From positions 1 to 20,247 of IMG/VR virus record IMGVR_UViG_3300021389_001371: a stretch of 20,247 nucleotides of DNA, one strand, 5' to 3'. Source of the DNA: a virus. Made by a program: the position numbers and the translations under genes. The notes below the pieces were generated by a model that made no database searches, was not told the DNA's origin, and saw only the letters and a program-made list of their open reading frames with translations. Shown piece by piece: positions 6,850-13,691 of the stretch. Positions within the stretch are counted from its first letter, which is position 1; every line of letters begins with the position of its first letter.

Positions 6850-7562
6850 TACCTAACTCAATGACACATTATAGTCTTTTAAAAAAGAAAAGAAGACACG
6901 TTATCAGTTATAAGAAAGACGTCCCATCAAAAAAAATTATAGACGGAGCTTTAGAAAAAGCATTGATAACAACATCATCTAAAAACAATATGTTTGCATA
7001 TAGAATACATGTCTATGGTCCTGAACAACAAAAATGGAAAGAAAAGATATGGACTCTATCTAACAAAAATCATATTTACGTTGACAAAGATACAAATGAT
7101 TTAGGTTTATCTAAAGTAACACATGACGCAAAAAAGAATCCTAATCCAAACTACAATCACGTAAGAACAAATCCTTATTTGTTTGTATTTCATAGCAGAG
7201 TTGTACGTAAACCAAATGCGTTTTATCAAAGACAGATAGATAATGGTAGTCATACAGCTGATGAACAATATCCAGAATATGTAGATAAGATTATAGATCA
7301 CGTTGCTTTAGAAGTAGGAATGTTTGCAAATAATCTAACAATTTATTTACTTGAAAAGGGATTAGATGTATCATATAATATATGTTTTGTAAGAGATACA
7401 CAAGAATGGCACGATTTAGGTTTTAGTTGGGTAAAAAGAAGACCAATATTAATTATGAGTTGTGGATATGCTGAAGAAACAAGAGAACAATGGTTGAAAA
7501 AAAGTAGTGAAGATGGAGATACATGCCCACCGTTAACAGATATAGTGAGTTGGATTAAATGA
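6846..7562 (+). CDS. Nitroreductase-like FMN-dependent oxidoreductase
   Basis: A 238-residue protein with a nitroreductase-family outline. It has KKKRRHVISYK at the N-terminus, where R16-R17 would grip the FMN phosphate; ALEKALITTSSKNN (35-48), matching the P-S/T-x-x-N second FMN contact only loosely; DHVALEVGMFANNLTIYLLEKGLDVSY (central helix, from residue 151); and RRPILIMSCGYAEE near the C-terminus, where the family has a PxxxxxxG strand. Members reduce or oxidise small aromatic or heterocyclic compounds using NAD(P)H; some form azoles or dehydro-amino acids in natural-product pathways. It overlaps both neighbours by four bases. Family assignment is by motif pattern and moderately sure; the substrate is unknown. 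Confidence 0.65.
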   Translation: MIPNSMTHYSLLKKKRRHVISYKKDVPSKKIIDGALEKALITTSSKNNMFAYRIHVYGPEQQKWKEKIWTLSNKNHIYVDKDTNDLGLSKVTHDAKKNPNPNYNHVRTNPYLFVFHSRVVRKPNAFYQRQIDNGSHTADEQYPEYVDKIIDHVALEVGMFANNLTIYLLEKGLDVSYNICFVRDTQEWHDLGFSWVKRRPILIMSCGYAEETREQWLKKSSEDGDTCPPLTDIVSWIK

Positions 7563-8290
7563 TAGAACGAGATCAATTACAATACTTAAAAAATATTTTA
7601 AGTTTACACAATAACCACATAGATTATAATCTATTAGAAAAAATAATCTATACAATTAAAGAAGAACCTGATTTAGAGTATAATATACTAGACTCTTTTA
7701 GTAGTCCTCAAGTTAATGCAAAAATGAATATTATAAACCATTGTGATAAACTTGGTTTAATAACAGATCAATCAGAAATAACAATATTCGGTTGTTGGTT
7801 TGGCAGTATTCTAGTACCTGCATTGGCGCCTAGAGTAAAAAAGATTACAGCAATAGATATGGACGATAGAGTTATAAAGATTGCAAAAAATAAATTATTT
7901 TACAACTATGAAAATGTGAACTTTATATCAGATGACATATTCAAAGATTTTAGAAACGAATATGAGAAAACAGATTTATTCATTAATACTTCGTGTGAAC
8001 ATATGCGACCAATGTCTGAATGGGGACCTATAGGACCTAAATCACTATATTTCAATTCAAAATTTGGTGTGCCTGTTACACGTAAAGTTCCATGGTGGAC
8101 AAGAATGAAAAAGACAGCACATTTTGCCTTCCAATCAAATGATATGTTCAATATTGATACACATATAAATTGTGTAAACAATGGCGATGAATTTAAAACA
8201 CAATTACCTACAAACACCGAAGTACTTGTTGAAGATGAGATCAATGATGAAAGAGGAACAAGATTTACATTAATAGGAAAAATATTATGA
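7559..8290 (+). CDS. SAM-dependent methyltransferase (class I fold)
   Basis: A 243-residue protein. After a helical N-terminal part of about 70 residues comes ITIFGCWFGSI (74-84), a motif I glycine loop; ITAIDMDDRVIKIAKNKL (96-113), with D100 as the acidic residue that holds the SAM ribose; NFISDDIF (121-128), motif III; and DLFINTSCEHM (139-149), motif IV. A conserved-looking tail follows with KVPWWTRMKKTAHFAFQS. The glycine loop is GCWFG rather than GxGxG, a variant I associate with phage and marine relatives. It probably methylates an intermediate or the final product of the cassette; a DNA or RNA target is not excluded, although no DPPY-type motif is present. Overlaps of four bases on both sides keep it in the coupled chain. 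Confidence 0.7.
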   Translation: MIERDQLQYLKNILSLHNNHIDYNLLEKIIYTIKEEPDLEYNILDSFSSPQVNAKMNIINHCDKLGLITDQSEITIFGCWFGSILVPALAPRVKKITAIDMDDRVIKIAKNKLFYNYENVNFISDDIFKDFRNEYEKTDLFINTSCEHMRPMSEWGPIGPKSLYFNSKFGVPVTRKVPWWTRMKKTAHFAFQSNDMFNIDTHINCVNNGDEFKTQLPTNTEVLVEDEINDERGTRFTLIGKIL

Positions 8291-9150
8291 AAAGAGTAAT
8301 TTATAGTTTGTACATTGATATACCCACAAAAGATATTGATCTGTTTGATAAAAATATTTTAAAAACAGGTGATACGCCTATGAACATAAGAACTAAACAA
8401 CAATTTGCAAAACACTATGGTGATCTACGTGCTTGTAAACAAATTTATGCTGACGCCATTGGTGCTGATTTTATTATGTATGAATATGATACAAACTTTT
8501 CACTATGGTCAGAGCAAATTAAAAACGCATATCCATATCTTACAATGTACAATATAATAAATTTCTATAAGATACATTTAATGTATGAATTAGCTATGAA
8601 GTATGATGAAATATTATTTTTAGATTTTGACGTTGTGCCTATGAAAAATGTAAACTTTTTTGAGGCGTGGGACTTAACAAAAGGTATAGCTGTACTAAAC
8701 AACAATAATAAAATAAGTAAAATAGAATCAGTAACAGATACATCACAAACAATAAGAAGTCCATCATCAAAATATTTCAACGCTCAGGCAATGTTGTTTG
8801 AAAAAGGTTTAAGCACAAAGAATGATGTTATTAATACAGGTATTGTAGGTATTAACAAAGATCATTTAGTAAAACTAAATTACTTTGCAAACTTTGAAAA
8901 CGACTTAAAAATGATGTCAGACTTAAAAGAAAGCTCTGATATTTTTCCTAAAAAAGTATTACAATATTTTGGTTGGGATAATGAAACATTATTTTCAGTT
9001 AAACTAAATGAGAACAATGTGCCAGTACAATGGTTAGATGATAAGTGGCATTATTTTTTATATATTCAAGGCTTTATACCTAAAGAAACTATACTTTGCC
9101 ACACTATCAATAAAGACTTTGATCTTGTGTGGAGAAGACTTAATGCTTAA
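8287..9150 (+). CDS. Putative GT-A glycosyltransferase with DxD motif (first of three)
   Basis: A 287-residue protein with FYKIHLMYELAMKYDEILFLDFDVVPM around residues 93-119; D113-x-D115 is the metal- and nucleotide-sugar-binding motif of GT-A enzymes such as GT8. GDLRACKQIYADAIGADFI upstream is the usual helix-strand before the donor pocket. VINTGIVGINKDHL (about 180-193) is the strand with the acceptor-side Asn/Gly residues found in GT8-like proteins. There is no membrane anchor. It would transfer a sugar from a nucleotide donor, possibly the one made by the upstream genes. It is the first of three tandem GT-A-like genes at the distal end of the cassette and overlaps the next by eight bases. 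Confidence 0.7.
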   Translation: MKRVIYSLYIDIPTKDIDLFDKNILKTGDTPMNIRTKQQFAKHYGDLRACKQIYADAIGADFIMYEYDTNFSLWSEQIKNAYPYLTMYNIINFYKIHLMYELAMKYDEILFLDFDVVPMKNVNFFEAWDLTKGIAVLNNNNKISKIESVTDTSQTIRSPSSKYFNAQAMLFEKGLSTKNDVINTGIVGINKDHLVKLNYFANFENDLKMMSDLKESSDIFPKKVLQYFGWDNETLFSVKLNENNVPVQWLDDKWHYFLYIQGFIPKETILCHTINKDFDLVWRRLNA

Positions 9151-9862
9151 AATATGTACTGTATATTTTGATGGTTTCTATACACCAGATTATGTTTCTA
9201 AACTTTATGATAGTTTAAAAAAACATTCAACAGTTGACTTTGAATTTGTATGTTTAAGTGATACGGATGTCAAAGCCGATTTAGTCTTACCTTATAATCA
9301 TCATAGTAATATAAAAAAACACTGGCATAAACTTAAATTCTTTAGTCCTCATTTTGCATATCAGAAACCAGATGATGATATAATCATTATGGATATAGAT
9401 CAAGTTATTGTAAATAACATAGATGAATTACTTAACTATCCAGTAGAACAAGACGAACTAGTAACCTATGGTCAATGGTGGGAAAACAAATTAGGTATTA
9501 ATGGTGGTTTCTATAAATTTAAATCAGGTAGTTTAAAGTTTGTATGGGACGACTTTGCACTTAATCCTGAATACTGGCAATTACATTTTTATAATAATGG
9601 TACTGTACATAAGAAATACTATGGCGAACAAAACTACGTTAAATGGAAAATATTAGAACACAAAGCAAAACTAACCAAAACACCTAGTGAATGGATTGCG
9701 AAATATACAGATGACTATACAGAAAACTTAAAATTAAATCAAATGTATATGCAGAAATTTGATACTGATTACATGATACTAGACAAAGAAGTGAACGACA
9801 AACTGAAAGTTGTACACTTTACAGGAGTAGGAAGAAAGATAAATGAGAATTATTTGTTGTAG
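9143..9862 (+). CDS. Putative GT-A glycosyltransferase with DxD motif (second of three)
   Basis: A 239-residue protein starting MLKICTVYFDGFYTP. The open frame extends upstream to an ATG at 9038, but that would bury the start 113 bases inside the preceding gene and add a sequence unlike the family; the ATG at 9143 has GGAG 8 bases before it. The motif DIIIMDIDQVIVNNIDEL has D84-x-D86 as the donor-metal site, and HKLKFFSPHF before it is the usual Lys/Phe-rich helix. WWENKLGINGGFYKFKSG (from about 112) is the acceptor-side strand, and VVHFTGVGRK at the C-terminus resembles the VxHFxG ending of GT8-type enzymes, where the His binds metal. Substrate unknown. The 3' end overlaps the last gene by 20 bases. 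Confidence 0.72.
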   Translation: MLKICTVYFDGFYTPDYVSKLYDSLKKHSTVDFEFVCLSDTDVKADLVLPYNHHSNIKKHWHKLKFFSPHFAYQKPDDDIIIMDIDQVIVNNIDELLNYPVEQDELVTYGQWWENKLGINGGFYKFKSGSLKFVWDDFALNPEYWQLHFYNNGTVHKKYYGEQNYVKWKILEHKAKLTKTPSEWIAKYTDDYTENLKLNQMYMQKFDTDYMILDKEVNDKLKVVHFTGVGRKINENYLL

Positions 9863-10421
9863 ATTTGGCGATAAGTTTAATCAATGGCACGTTGATAACT
9901 TAAAACATATGATAGATGAATACTCTGGTCTAAAGTATGATAGTTTTGAAGTTATAGAAGACGACCTATATGGTAATTGGTTTAACAAATTTCAGATGTA
10001 CGATAGGTTCCGAGATGGGGAGAACTTGTATTTTGATTTAGATATGATTATCTACAACAAGTTACCTAATCTAGTAAGAAAAGATTTTACGTTATTAGAC
10101 GATACGTGGTGGAGAGAACCTGCTCACACACCTTTAAACTCATCTATAGTATCATGGACTGGTGATGTATCTTATATATGGGATAAGTTTAAAGAACAAG
10201 ACTCTTTCTACGTGGATACCTACACTAGAGGTAGTGATGAATGGTACTATAAATTCATTGACTATAAAACGTATGAAAGAGTATGTCCTTCAATTAAAGA
10301 CTATCTCTATTATAAACCTTTGTCCTACAGTATGATTACACTTGGTCAAATGCAACATATAATGGAAAAAGGTTGGACTGGTTGGTATTCTAACTATTTT
10401 CTAAAATCTGACAAGCAGTAG
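9843..10421 (+). CDS. Putative GT-A glycosyltransferase with DxD motif (third of three, last gene of cassette)
   Basis: A 192-residue protein, short for a glycosyltransferase. NWFNKFQMYDRF (45-56) followed by ENLYFDLDMIIYNKLPNL (60-77) gives D65-x-D67, the GT-A metal site, in the same setting as in its two upstream neighbours. SSIVSWTGDVSYIWDKF (from about 99) matches the next core strand and helix. It starts inside the end of the previous gene (20-base overlap, different frame), with AGGAAG before the ATG. It ends at a TAG that lies 32 bases inside the convergent minus-strand gene. Without a larger acceptor domain it may act with another of the glycosyltransferases. Confidence 0.65.
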   Translation: MRIICCRFGDKFNQWHVDNLKHMIDEYSGLKYDSFEVIEDDLYGNWFNKFQMYDRFRDGENLYFDLDMIIYNKLPNLVRKDFTLLDDTWWREPAHTPLNSSIVSWTGDVSYIWDKFKEQDSFYVDTYTRGSDEWYYKFIDYKTYERVCPSIKDYLYYKPLSYSMITLGQMQHIMEKGWTGWYSNYFLKSDKQ

Positions 10422-10884
10422 CAATAATATCTTTTTTAGTTTTTGATTGTCTTAACTTTTTCTTTAATTCTTCTTGTTTAGAATCTTTGATTTCATTTAA
10501 TTCAAATACTGCTAACTTCAACGCAAATACGTGATCTAAATTTTCATCATCACCAAAAATAGCTTCTACTACTTTAGGATAAAATTTAGTATCAATTTTA
10601 TTTGAGTCCATTATTAGACCGTCTTGTTTTGCAATTTGTAAAACTGTATCTTCAAAGTCTTTTCTTTGTTGTTTCTTTTGTTGATATGTTGCCTCATGCA
10701 ATTGATCTACAGTAAAAACAGTTTGTAACGCTTGAAACTTAACATCTTTTTCATCAAAAGGTATAACGTATGGTATAGTTGCTGTCTTATCTTCGTTTGT
10801 CATTAGTATTTCAATGTTTTGTCTTTCATTGTCAACAAAATGAGCAGTTATAAAATGATCTTTTAAATATTCTTCAGTTAACAT
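10390..10884 (-). CDS. Hypothetical phage protein, 164 residues
   Basis: I cannot assign a function. The start at 10884 (MLTEEYLKDHF) is preferred to an in-frame ATG at 10908 because AAGGAG lies exactly 7 bases before it and the upstream ATG would lengthen the overlap with the epimerase gene. The N-terminal third looks like mixed strand (ITAHFVDNERQNIEILM, then TIPYVIPFDEKDVKF). The rest is helical and highly charged (YQQKKQQRKDFEDTVLQIAKQDG), with a middle HVFALKLAVFELNEIKDSKQEELKKKLRQSKT. Similar small proteins sit among structural genes of marine T4-like phages as far as I recall, but without a known role. It shares 11 bases with the epimerase gene and is probably translated from the same transcript. 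Confidence 0.75.
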   Translation of the reverse strand: MLTEEYLKDHFITAHFVDNERQNIEILMTNEDKTATIPYVIPFDEKDVKFQALQTVFTVDQLHEATYQQKKQQRKDFEDTVLQIAKQDGLIMDSNKIDTKFYPKVVEAIFGDDENLDHVFALKLAVFELNEIKDSKQEELKKKLRQSKTKKDIIATACQILENS

Positions 10885-11605
10885 GTTTGTTCTCCTTAAT
10901 ATAGTCATATAAATTAATTTTAGGTGACCAACCTATTTTATTTAGTAGTGTATTATCAGCAAGGTTATCTAATCTTTCGTTTTGTTCTCCCACAACACGT
11001 TCACAGTTAATTCCAAAGTATTCAATTAACTCTACAAGATTGTTTGTAGTACCAGAACCTAAATCTGTTACGCCTCTTAAATTTGATTTAATTAAAGTAT
11101 CTATCCCTCTCACTAAATCGTCAACGTGTATAAAATCTCTACTATGATTTGTGTTGATATAAGGAACATCATTTCGTAATATTCTTGGTATCAACATTGT
11201 ATCTCTAGCATTAGGACCATACACGGTCGTAAATCTCATACCCATACTATTATCAGGAGCAACACGCTCTAAAGCATATTTACTCATTGCATATGGATTT
11301 TTCCAAGGTTCGTGTGCTGTTGATGAACTTGCGTATAAGATTCTTGTATCTTTGAAATAATCAAAAAGTCTTTGACCTGCGATTACATTTTGTATCCAGT
11401 ACTCTTCCGATTTATCTAAACTATCTCTAACGCCAGATAAACCAGCGAGATGTATAACTAAATCTACAGAATATTTTAAGTCGCAAGAAAGTAAATCATT
11501 GCCTGTTGTTTTGTCCAGACAAATTACTTCGTGTTTTTGATCTGTTAAGAATTTATTTAAGTGTTGACCTATGAAGCCTTCACTACCTGTTAATAATATT
11601 TTCAT
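10874..11605 (-). CDS. NAD-dependent sugar-nucleotide epimerase/dehydratase (extended SDR)
   Basis: A 243-residue protein starting MKILLTGSEGFIGQHL: the G7xxG10xxG13 loop of extended short-chain dehydrogenases, with D31 at the end of strand 2 for NAD. Further marks are LVIHLAG (49-55), YASSS (91-95), the catalytic Y105xxxK109 (PYAMSKYALE), RFTTVYGP (124-131) and SRDFIHVDDL (155-164). It is shorter than typical family members of 310-340 residues, mostly through trimming of the C-terminal substrate domain. The family includes UDP-galactose epimerases and dTDP-glucose dehydratases; which substrate fits cannot be read. It lies on the structural-gene strand, just downstream of a virion protein and next to the opposite-strand glycan cassette, so it may supply that pathway while being expressed with late genes. 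No Shine-Dalgarno sequence is visible. Confidence 0.85.
   Translation of the reverse strand: MKILLTGSEGFIGQHLNKFLTDQKHEVICLDKTTGNDLLSCDLKYSVDLVIHLAGLSGVRDSLDKSEEYWIQNVIAGQRLFDYFKDTRILYASSSTAHEPWKNPYAMSKYALERVAPDNSMGMRFTTVYGPNARDTMLIPRILRNDVPYINTNHSRDFIHVDDLVRGIDTLIKSNLRGVTDLGSGTTNNLVELIEYFGINCERVVGEQNERLDNLADNTLLNKIGWSPKINLYDYIKENKHVN
10892..10897 (-). promoter_or_regulatory. Strong ribosome binding site deciding the 10884 start
   Basis: The minus strand reads AAGGAG here, seven bases before the ATG at 10884-10882. It is one of the strongest such sites in the window and picks the internal ATG over the earlier one at 10908. Confidence 0.7.
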
Positions 11606-11622
11606 AATTCATAATATAATTT

Positions 11623-11642
11623 ATAAGTCTATTAAGACTTAT
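11623..11642 (-). other. Perfect 8-bp stem-loop at the structural gene / epimerase junction
   Basis: ATAAGTCT and AGACTTAT form a perfect inverted repeat with a four-base loop (ATTA); the TAA stop of the structural gene lies in it. On the minus strand it is followed by mixed A/T rather than a run of T, so it is not a standard intrinsic terminator. It could slow transcription, act as an RNA processing site or limit epimerase expression. Confidence 0.4.
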
Positions 11643-12570
11643 GTATTCTTAAATAATATGTTGCAGCTGTTGACGCAGATCCATTTGGAAATTCCTGCGC
11701 TCTATAGTCATCTGTATTTACAAATCTTGTTTGATAGTTACCAGAACCATCTAATATAGTATCAACCATACCAGAACCTCTAGTATTACCAGAGCCAGAA
11801 GTACCAATGTTATAACTTATAGAGTAACCATCTCCAGATGATACTGCTGTGTACTTCATCCATTCTTGTAACAATGTATCAAAAGCAGATGTTGTAAATT
11901 CTTTGATGTTATTAGAACCATCTAAAAAGTATGGTTCAGTATATGTAATTTGAGAACCAGTAATTTTTTGTAGATAATAGTTTGTAATAGTTGTAGGTTG
12001 GTCAAGTGTTTCAGGAATTGAACCTGCTGAATAAGCACCTGTATCTGCTCTTGTATCTGTAAATATTGCTGTTCCTGATCCTACGTCTGTTGATCCAGAA
12101 ACAGAAGCACTTGTTGAAACGTGATAAGTTCCACCTTGTTGAGTACCTGTTGATCCTGAAGCCAATAGATCAATTGCTGGGTGTAAAAAGGTATCTTTTA
12201 CATCCGTTAAATTCATTGCTTGTATTTGTCCTGATGAGTTGTAATACACAGGCCATGTTTTACCAGAATCAGATGTTGGCGATCCTGCTGTTCTAGTTTC
12301 AGTTACTTTATCGTAACTTACTGTAACAGTACTTGGTTCTGCTGTAGTACCTTCACCTGGTGTTGAAGTAGCACTAGTTGATTGTGCACCTGCTTGTTTT
12401 CTTGTGTCACTCATAGCACCAAGTGAACCACTTGAACCAACAACAGATAATGCAACACTAGGTCCTAATGAATATTGATAGACAGCCTGATCTACGATCT
12501 GTCCGACCATAGTAGTGTCCATCTCTCGTAGATTACCTGAATCTACATATAAAGGTTTTCTTACTGCCAT
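11632..12570 (-). CDS. Virion structural protein, Ser/Thr/Gly-rich, marine T4-like phage type
   Basis: A 312-residue protein. The N-terminus (RKPLYVDSGNLREMDTTMV, then QAVYQYSLGPSVALSVVGS and the SDTRKQAGAQSTS region up to about residue 66) is of a type I associate with structural proteins of cyanophages and pelagiphages. The rest is low-complexity and rich in Ser, Thr and Gly with short strands, as in fibre or decoration proteins, ending in a patch with TRFVNTDDYRAQEFPNGS and YYLRIHKS. TGGAGA six bases before the ATG is a good ribosome site, and it has its own late-promoter octamer in the 68-base gap upstream. The many Ser/Thr residues could be glycosylation targets for the adjacent glycosyltransferases, but nothing in the sequence proves that. 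Its exact place in the particle is unknown. Confidence 0.7.
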   Translation of the reverse strand: MAVRKPLYVDSGNLREMDTTMVGQIVDQAVYQYSLGPSVALSVVGSSGSLGAMSDTRKQAGAQSTSATSTPGEGTTAEPSTVTVSYDKVTETRTAGSPTSDSGKTWPVYYNSSGQIQAMNLTDVKDTFLHPAIDLLASGSTGTQQGGTYHVSTSASVSGSTDVGSGTAIFTDTRADTGAYSAGSIPETLDQPTTITNYYLQKITGSQITYTEPYFLDGSNNIKEFTTSAFDTLLQEWMKYTAVSSGDGYSISYNIGTSGSGNTRGSGMVDTILDGSGNYQTRFVNTDDYRAQEFPNGSASTAATYYLRIHKS

Positions 12571-12591
12571 AATTTCTCCATTTTCTTATCT

Positions 12592-12616
12592 GGTACCACT
12601 TATTTCAGTAAGTACC
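12592..12616 (-). other. Possible leader hairpin upstream of structural gene
   Basis: ACTTA and TAAGT pair around a six-base loop, extended by GGT/ACC with a three-base bulge. It lies between the late-promoter octamer and the ribosome site of the 12570 gene, so the transcript would carry it in its 5' leader. It could stabilise the late mRNA. No T-run follows, so termination is unlikely. Confidence 0.3.
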
Positions 12617-12626
12617 TCTCTTTACT

Positions 12627-12634
12627 TATTTATA
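12627..12634 (-). promoter_or_regulatory. T4-type late promoter
   Basis: Exact TATAAATA on the minus strand in the gap upstream of the structural gene starting at 12570, giving an expected leader of roughly 50 bases. A second near-match lies one base upstream (12636-12643). Confidence 0.6.
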
Positions 12635-12635
12635 C

Positions 12636-12643
12636 TATTTATG
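12636..12643 (-). promoter_or_regulatory. Near-match late promoter octamer in tandem
   Basis: The minus strand reads CATAAATA, one base from TATAAATA and separated by a single G from the exact copy. It overlaps the TAA stop codon of the upstream gene. The same CATAAATA variant also abuts the exact octamer at 494-509. Confidence 0.35.
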
Positions 12644-13469
12644 CGCCTGCACCAAACATTGTTTTAACAACTGTTCCACCAGAGTTTAAAATCTGCAAGG
12701 TTACAACACTTTTTAGTTGATCTTGTCCTATGGCGTCATTTGCCATATTTGCCTCACCAACTGTATCTGCAGCAATCATAGTACCTGTAATACTACCTGT
12801 ATCACCAGTTGTTATTACTGTACCTGTAATATTAGGTAATGTGATTGTTCTATCTGCTGTAGGGTCTACAACGGTTATTTTAGTTTCGTGTGCGTCTGCT
12901 GTTGATCCCTCAAATATCAGACCCCCACTTGCCAATGTTGTATAGAAGAATCCATCAGTTGATACGTTTTTACTTCCGAAGTCAACAAAAGACTGATTAC
13001 TTGAAATTTTATCTACAGTTAACGTTTTAGCTGCAGGCATTGTTACGTCATCATTTAATGTAATAGTAGAACCTGAACTTGTAATTGTACTAGACGCAAA
13101 TGTTAATTGACCTAATGTATGAGTACCTGTACCACTTGCAGTAAACTCGCCAGCGATTGTTACATCATCGGTTAATGCGTATGTAACCGTATCTGTCGCT
13201 GATACCGTTGCTGCAATTTGATTTGCTGTACCATTAAATAATAATGTATTTCCATTTACAAGTGTTTGAGTACTTGAGCCATCTGAAACTGTAAAAGATA
13301 ATGCACCAGCAATCGCAGCGTATAATTCATTAACAGCGCCTATTACAGACGTTGCAGTAAGATTAGAATCAAGTGTAGCAATATCACCAAAATCAGTAGC
13401 CGATAGAGCATTAAACTGTGTTCTAAAGTCTTCTAATGTTTGTGTAGCAGTTATTTGTCGTGCAGCCAT
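12639..13469 (-). CDS. Fibre-like virion structural protein
   Basis: A 276-residue protein. The N-terminus (TLEDFRTQFNALSATDFGDIATL, then TSVIGAVNELYA up to residue 51) is a conserved head seen in marine T4-like phage structural proteins, perhaps the part that joins the particle. The middle is a run of short Ser/Thr/Gly/Asn-rich beta stretches (TLNDDVTMPAAKTLTVDKI), as in beta-helical or beta-sandwich fibres. DPTADRTITLPNITGTVI (202-219) is a motif I know from phage tail-fibre and particle proteins, followed by GTMIAADTVGEANMANDAIGQ, another fibre-type repeat pattern. The end, KTMFGAGA, is short. The start overlaps the stop of the preceding coiled-coil gene by one base (TAATG), so it is likely coupled to it. 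Role as fibre or fibre-associated protein is inferred. Confidence 0.7.
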   Translation of the reverse strand: MAARQITATQTLEDFRTQFNALSATDFGDIATLDSNLTATSVIGAVNELYAAIAGALSFTVSDGSSTQTLVNGNTLLFNGTANQIAATVSATDTVTYALTDDVTIAGEFTASGTGTHTLGQLTFASSTITSSGSTITLNDDVTMPAAKTLTVDKISSNQSFVDFGSKNVSTDGFFYTTLASGGLIFEGSTADAHETKITVVDPTADRTITLPNITGTVITTGDTGSITGTMIAADTVGEANMANDAIGQDQLKSVVTLQILNSGGTVVKTMFGAGA

Positions 13470-13690
13470 TACTTTTTAATTACCTCTTTTATTAGTCTTT
13501 TTATTTCAAACAATTCTTGTTTTAAAGTATTTATTTCTTTTATTGCGCCTCTTAATTCATCACCTTGTTTTTGTCTATTCTTATGACGTGACATATAAAC
13601 TTGATATTCAGTCCTGTTTACGTTAACGATGGCATTTGAGTTGGTATCTCTTACTAGTCCAGAAAATCCTTCTACTCTTAATTTGCTCAT
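13469..13690 (-). CDS. Small coiled-coil protein, probably virion-associated
   Basis: A 73-residue protein. Residues 1-30 (LRVEGFSGLVRDTNSNAIVNV) form a short globular or strand part; residues 40-73 (GDELRGAIKEINTLKQELFEIKRLIKEVIKK) have leucine/isoleucine heptad spacing, a coiled coil. Small proteins of this kind directly follow the DUF4815-type gene in marine T4-like phages as I recall. It starts one base after the stop of the giant gene and ends in TAATG with the fibre-like gene, so the three are likely translated in series. A trimerising or linking role for the fibre or baseplate is a guess. Confidence 0.7.
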   Translation of the reverse strand: MSKLRVEGFSGLVRDTNSNAIVNVNRTEYQVYMSRHKNRQKQGDELRGAIKEINTLKQELFEIKRLIKEVIKK

Positions 13691-13691
13691 C

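Noticed and set aside
7906-8244. 112-codon minus-strand open frame
   Set aside because: It is antisense to the methyltransferase gene, whose motifs are clear; the protein is low-quality and isolated on that strand.
9038-9142. Longer N-terminus for the second GT-A gene
   Set aside because: It would overlap the upstream gene by 113 bases; the ATG at 9143 has a good ribosome site and gives a family-like start.
10395-10406. Small palindrome as a terminator between convergent genes
   Set aside because: The stem is only five A/T pairs with a two-base loop, too weak to call.
10885-10908. Upstream ATG for the hypothetical gene at 10390-10884
   Set aside because: AAGGAG stands seven bases before the inner ATG, and the upstream start adds eight residues with no clear ribosome site.
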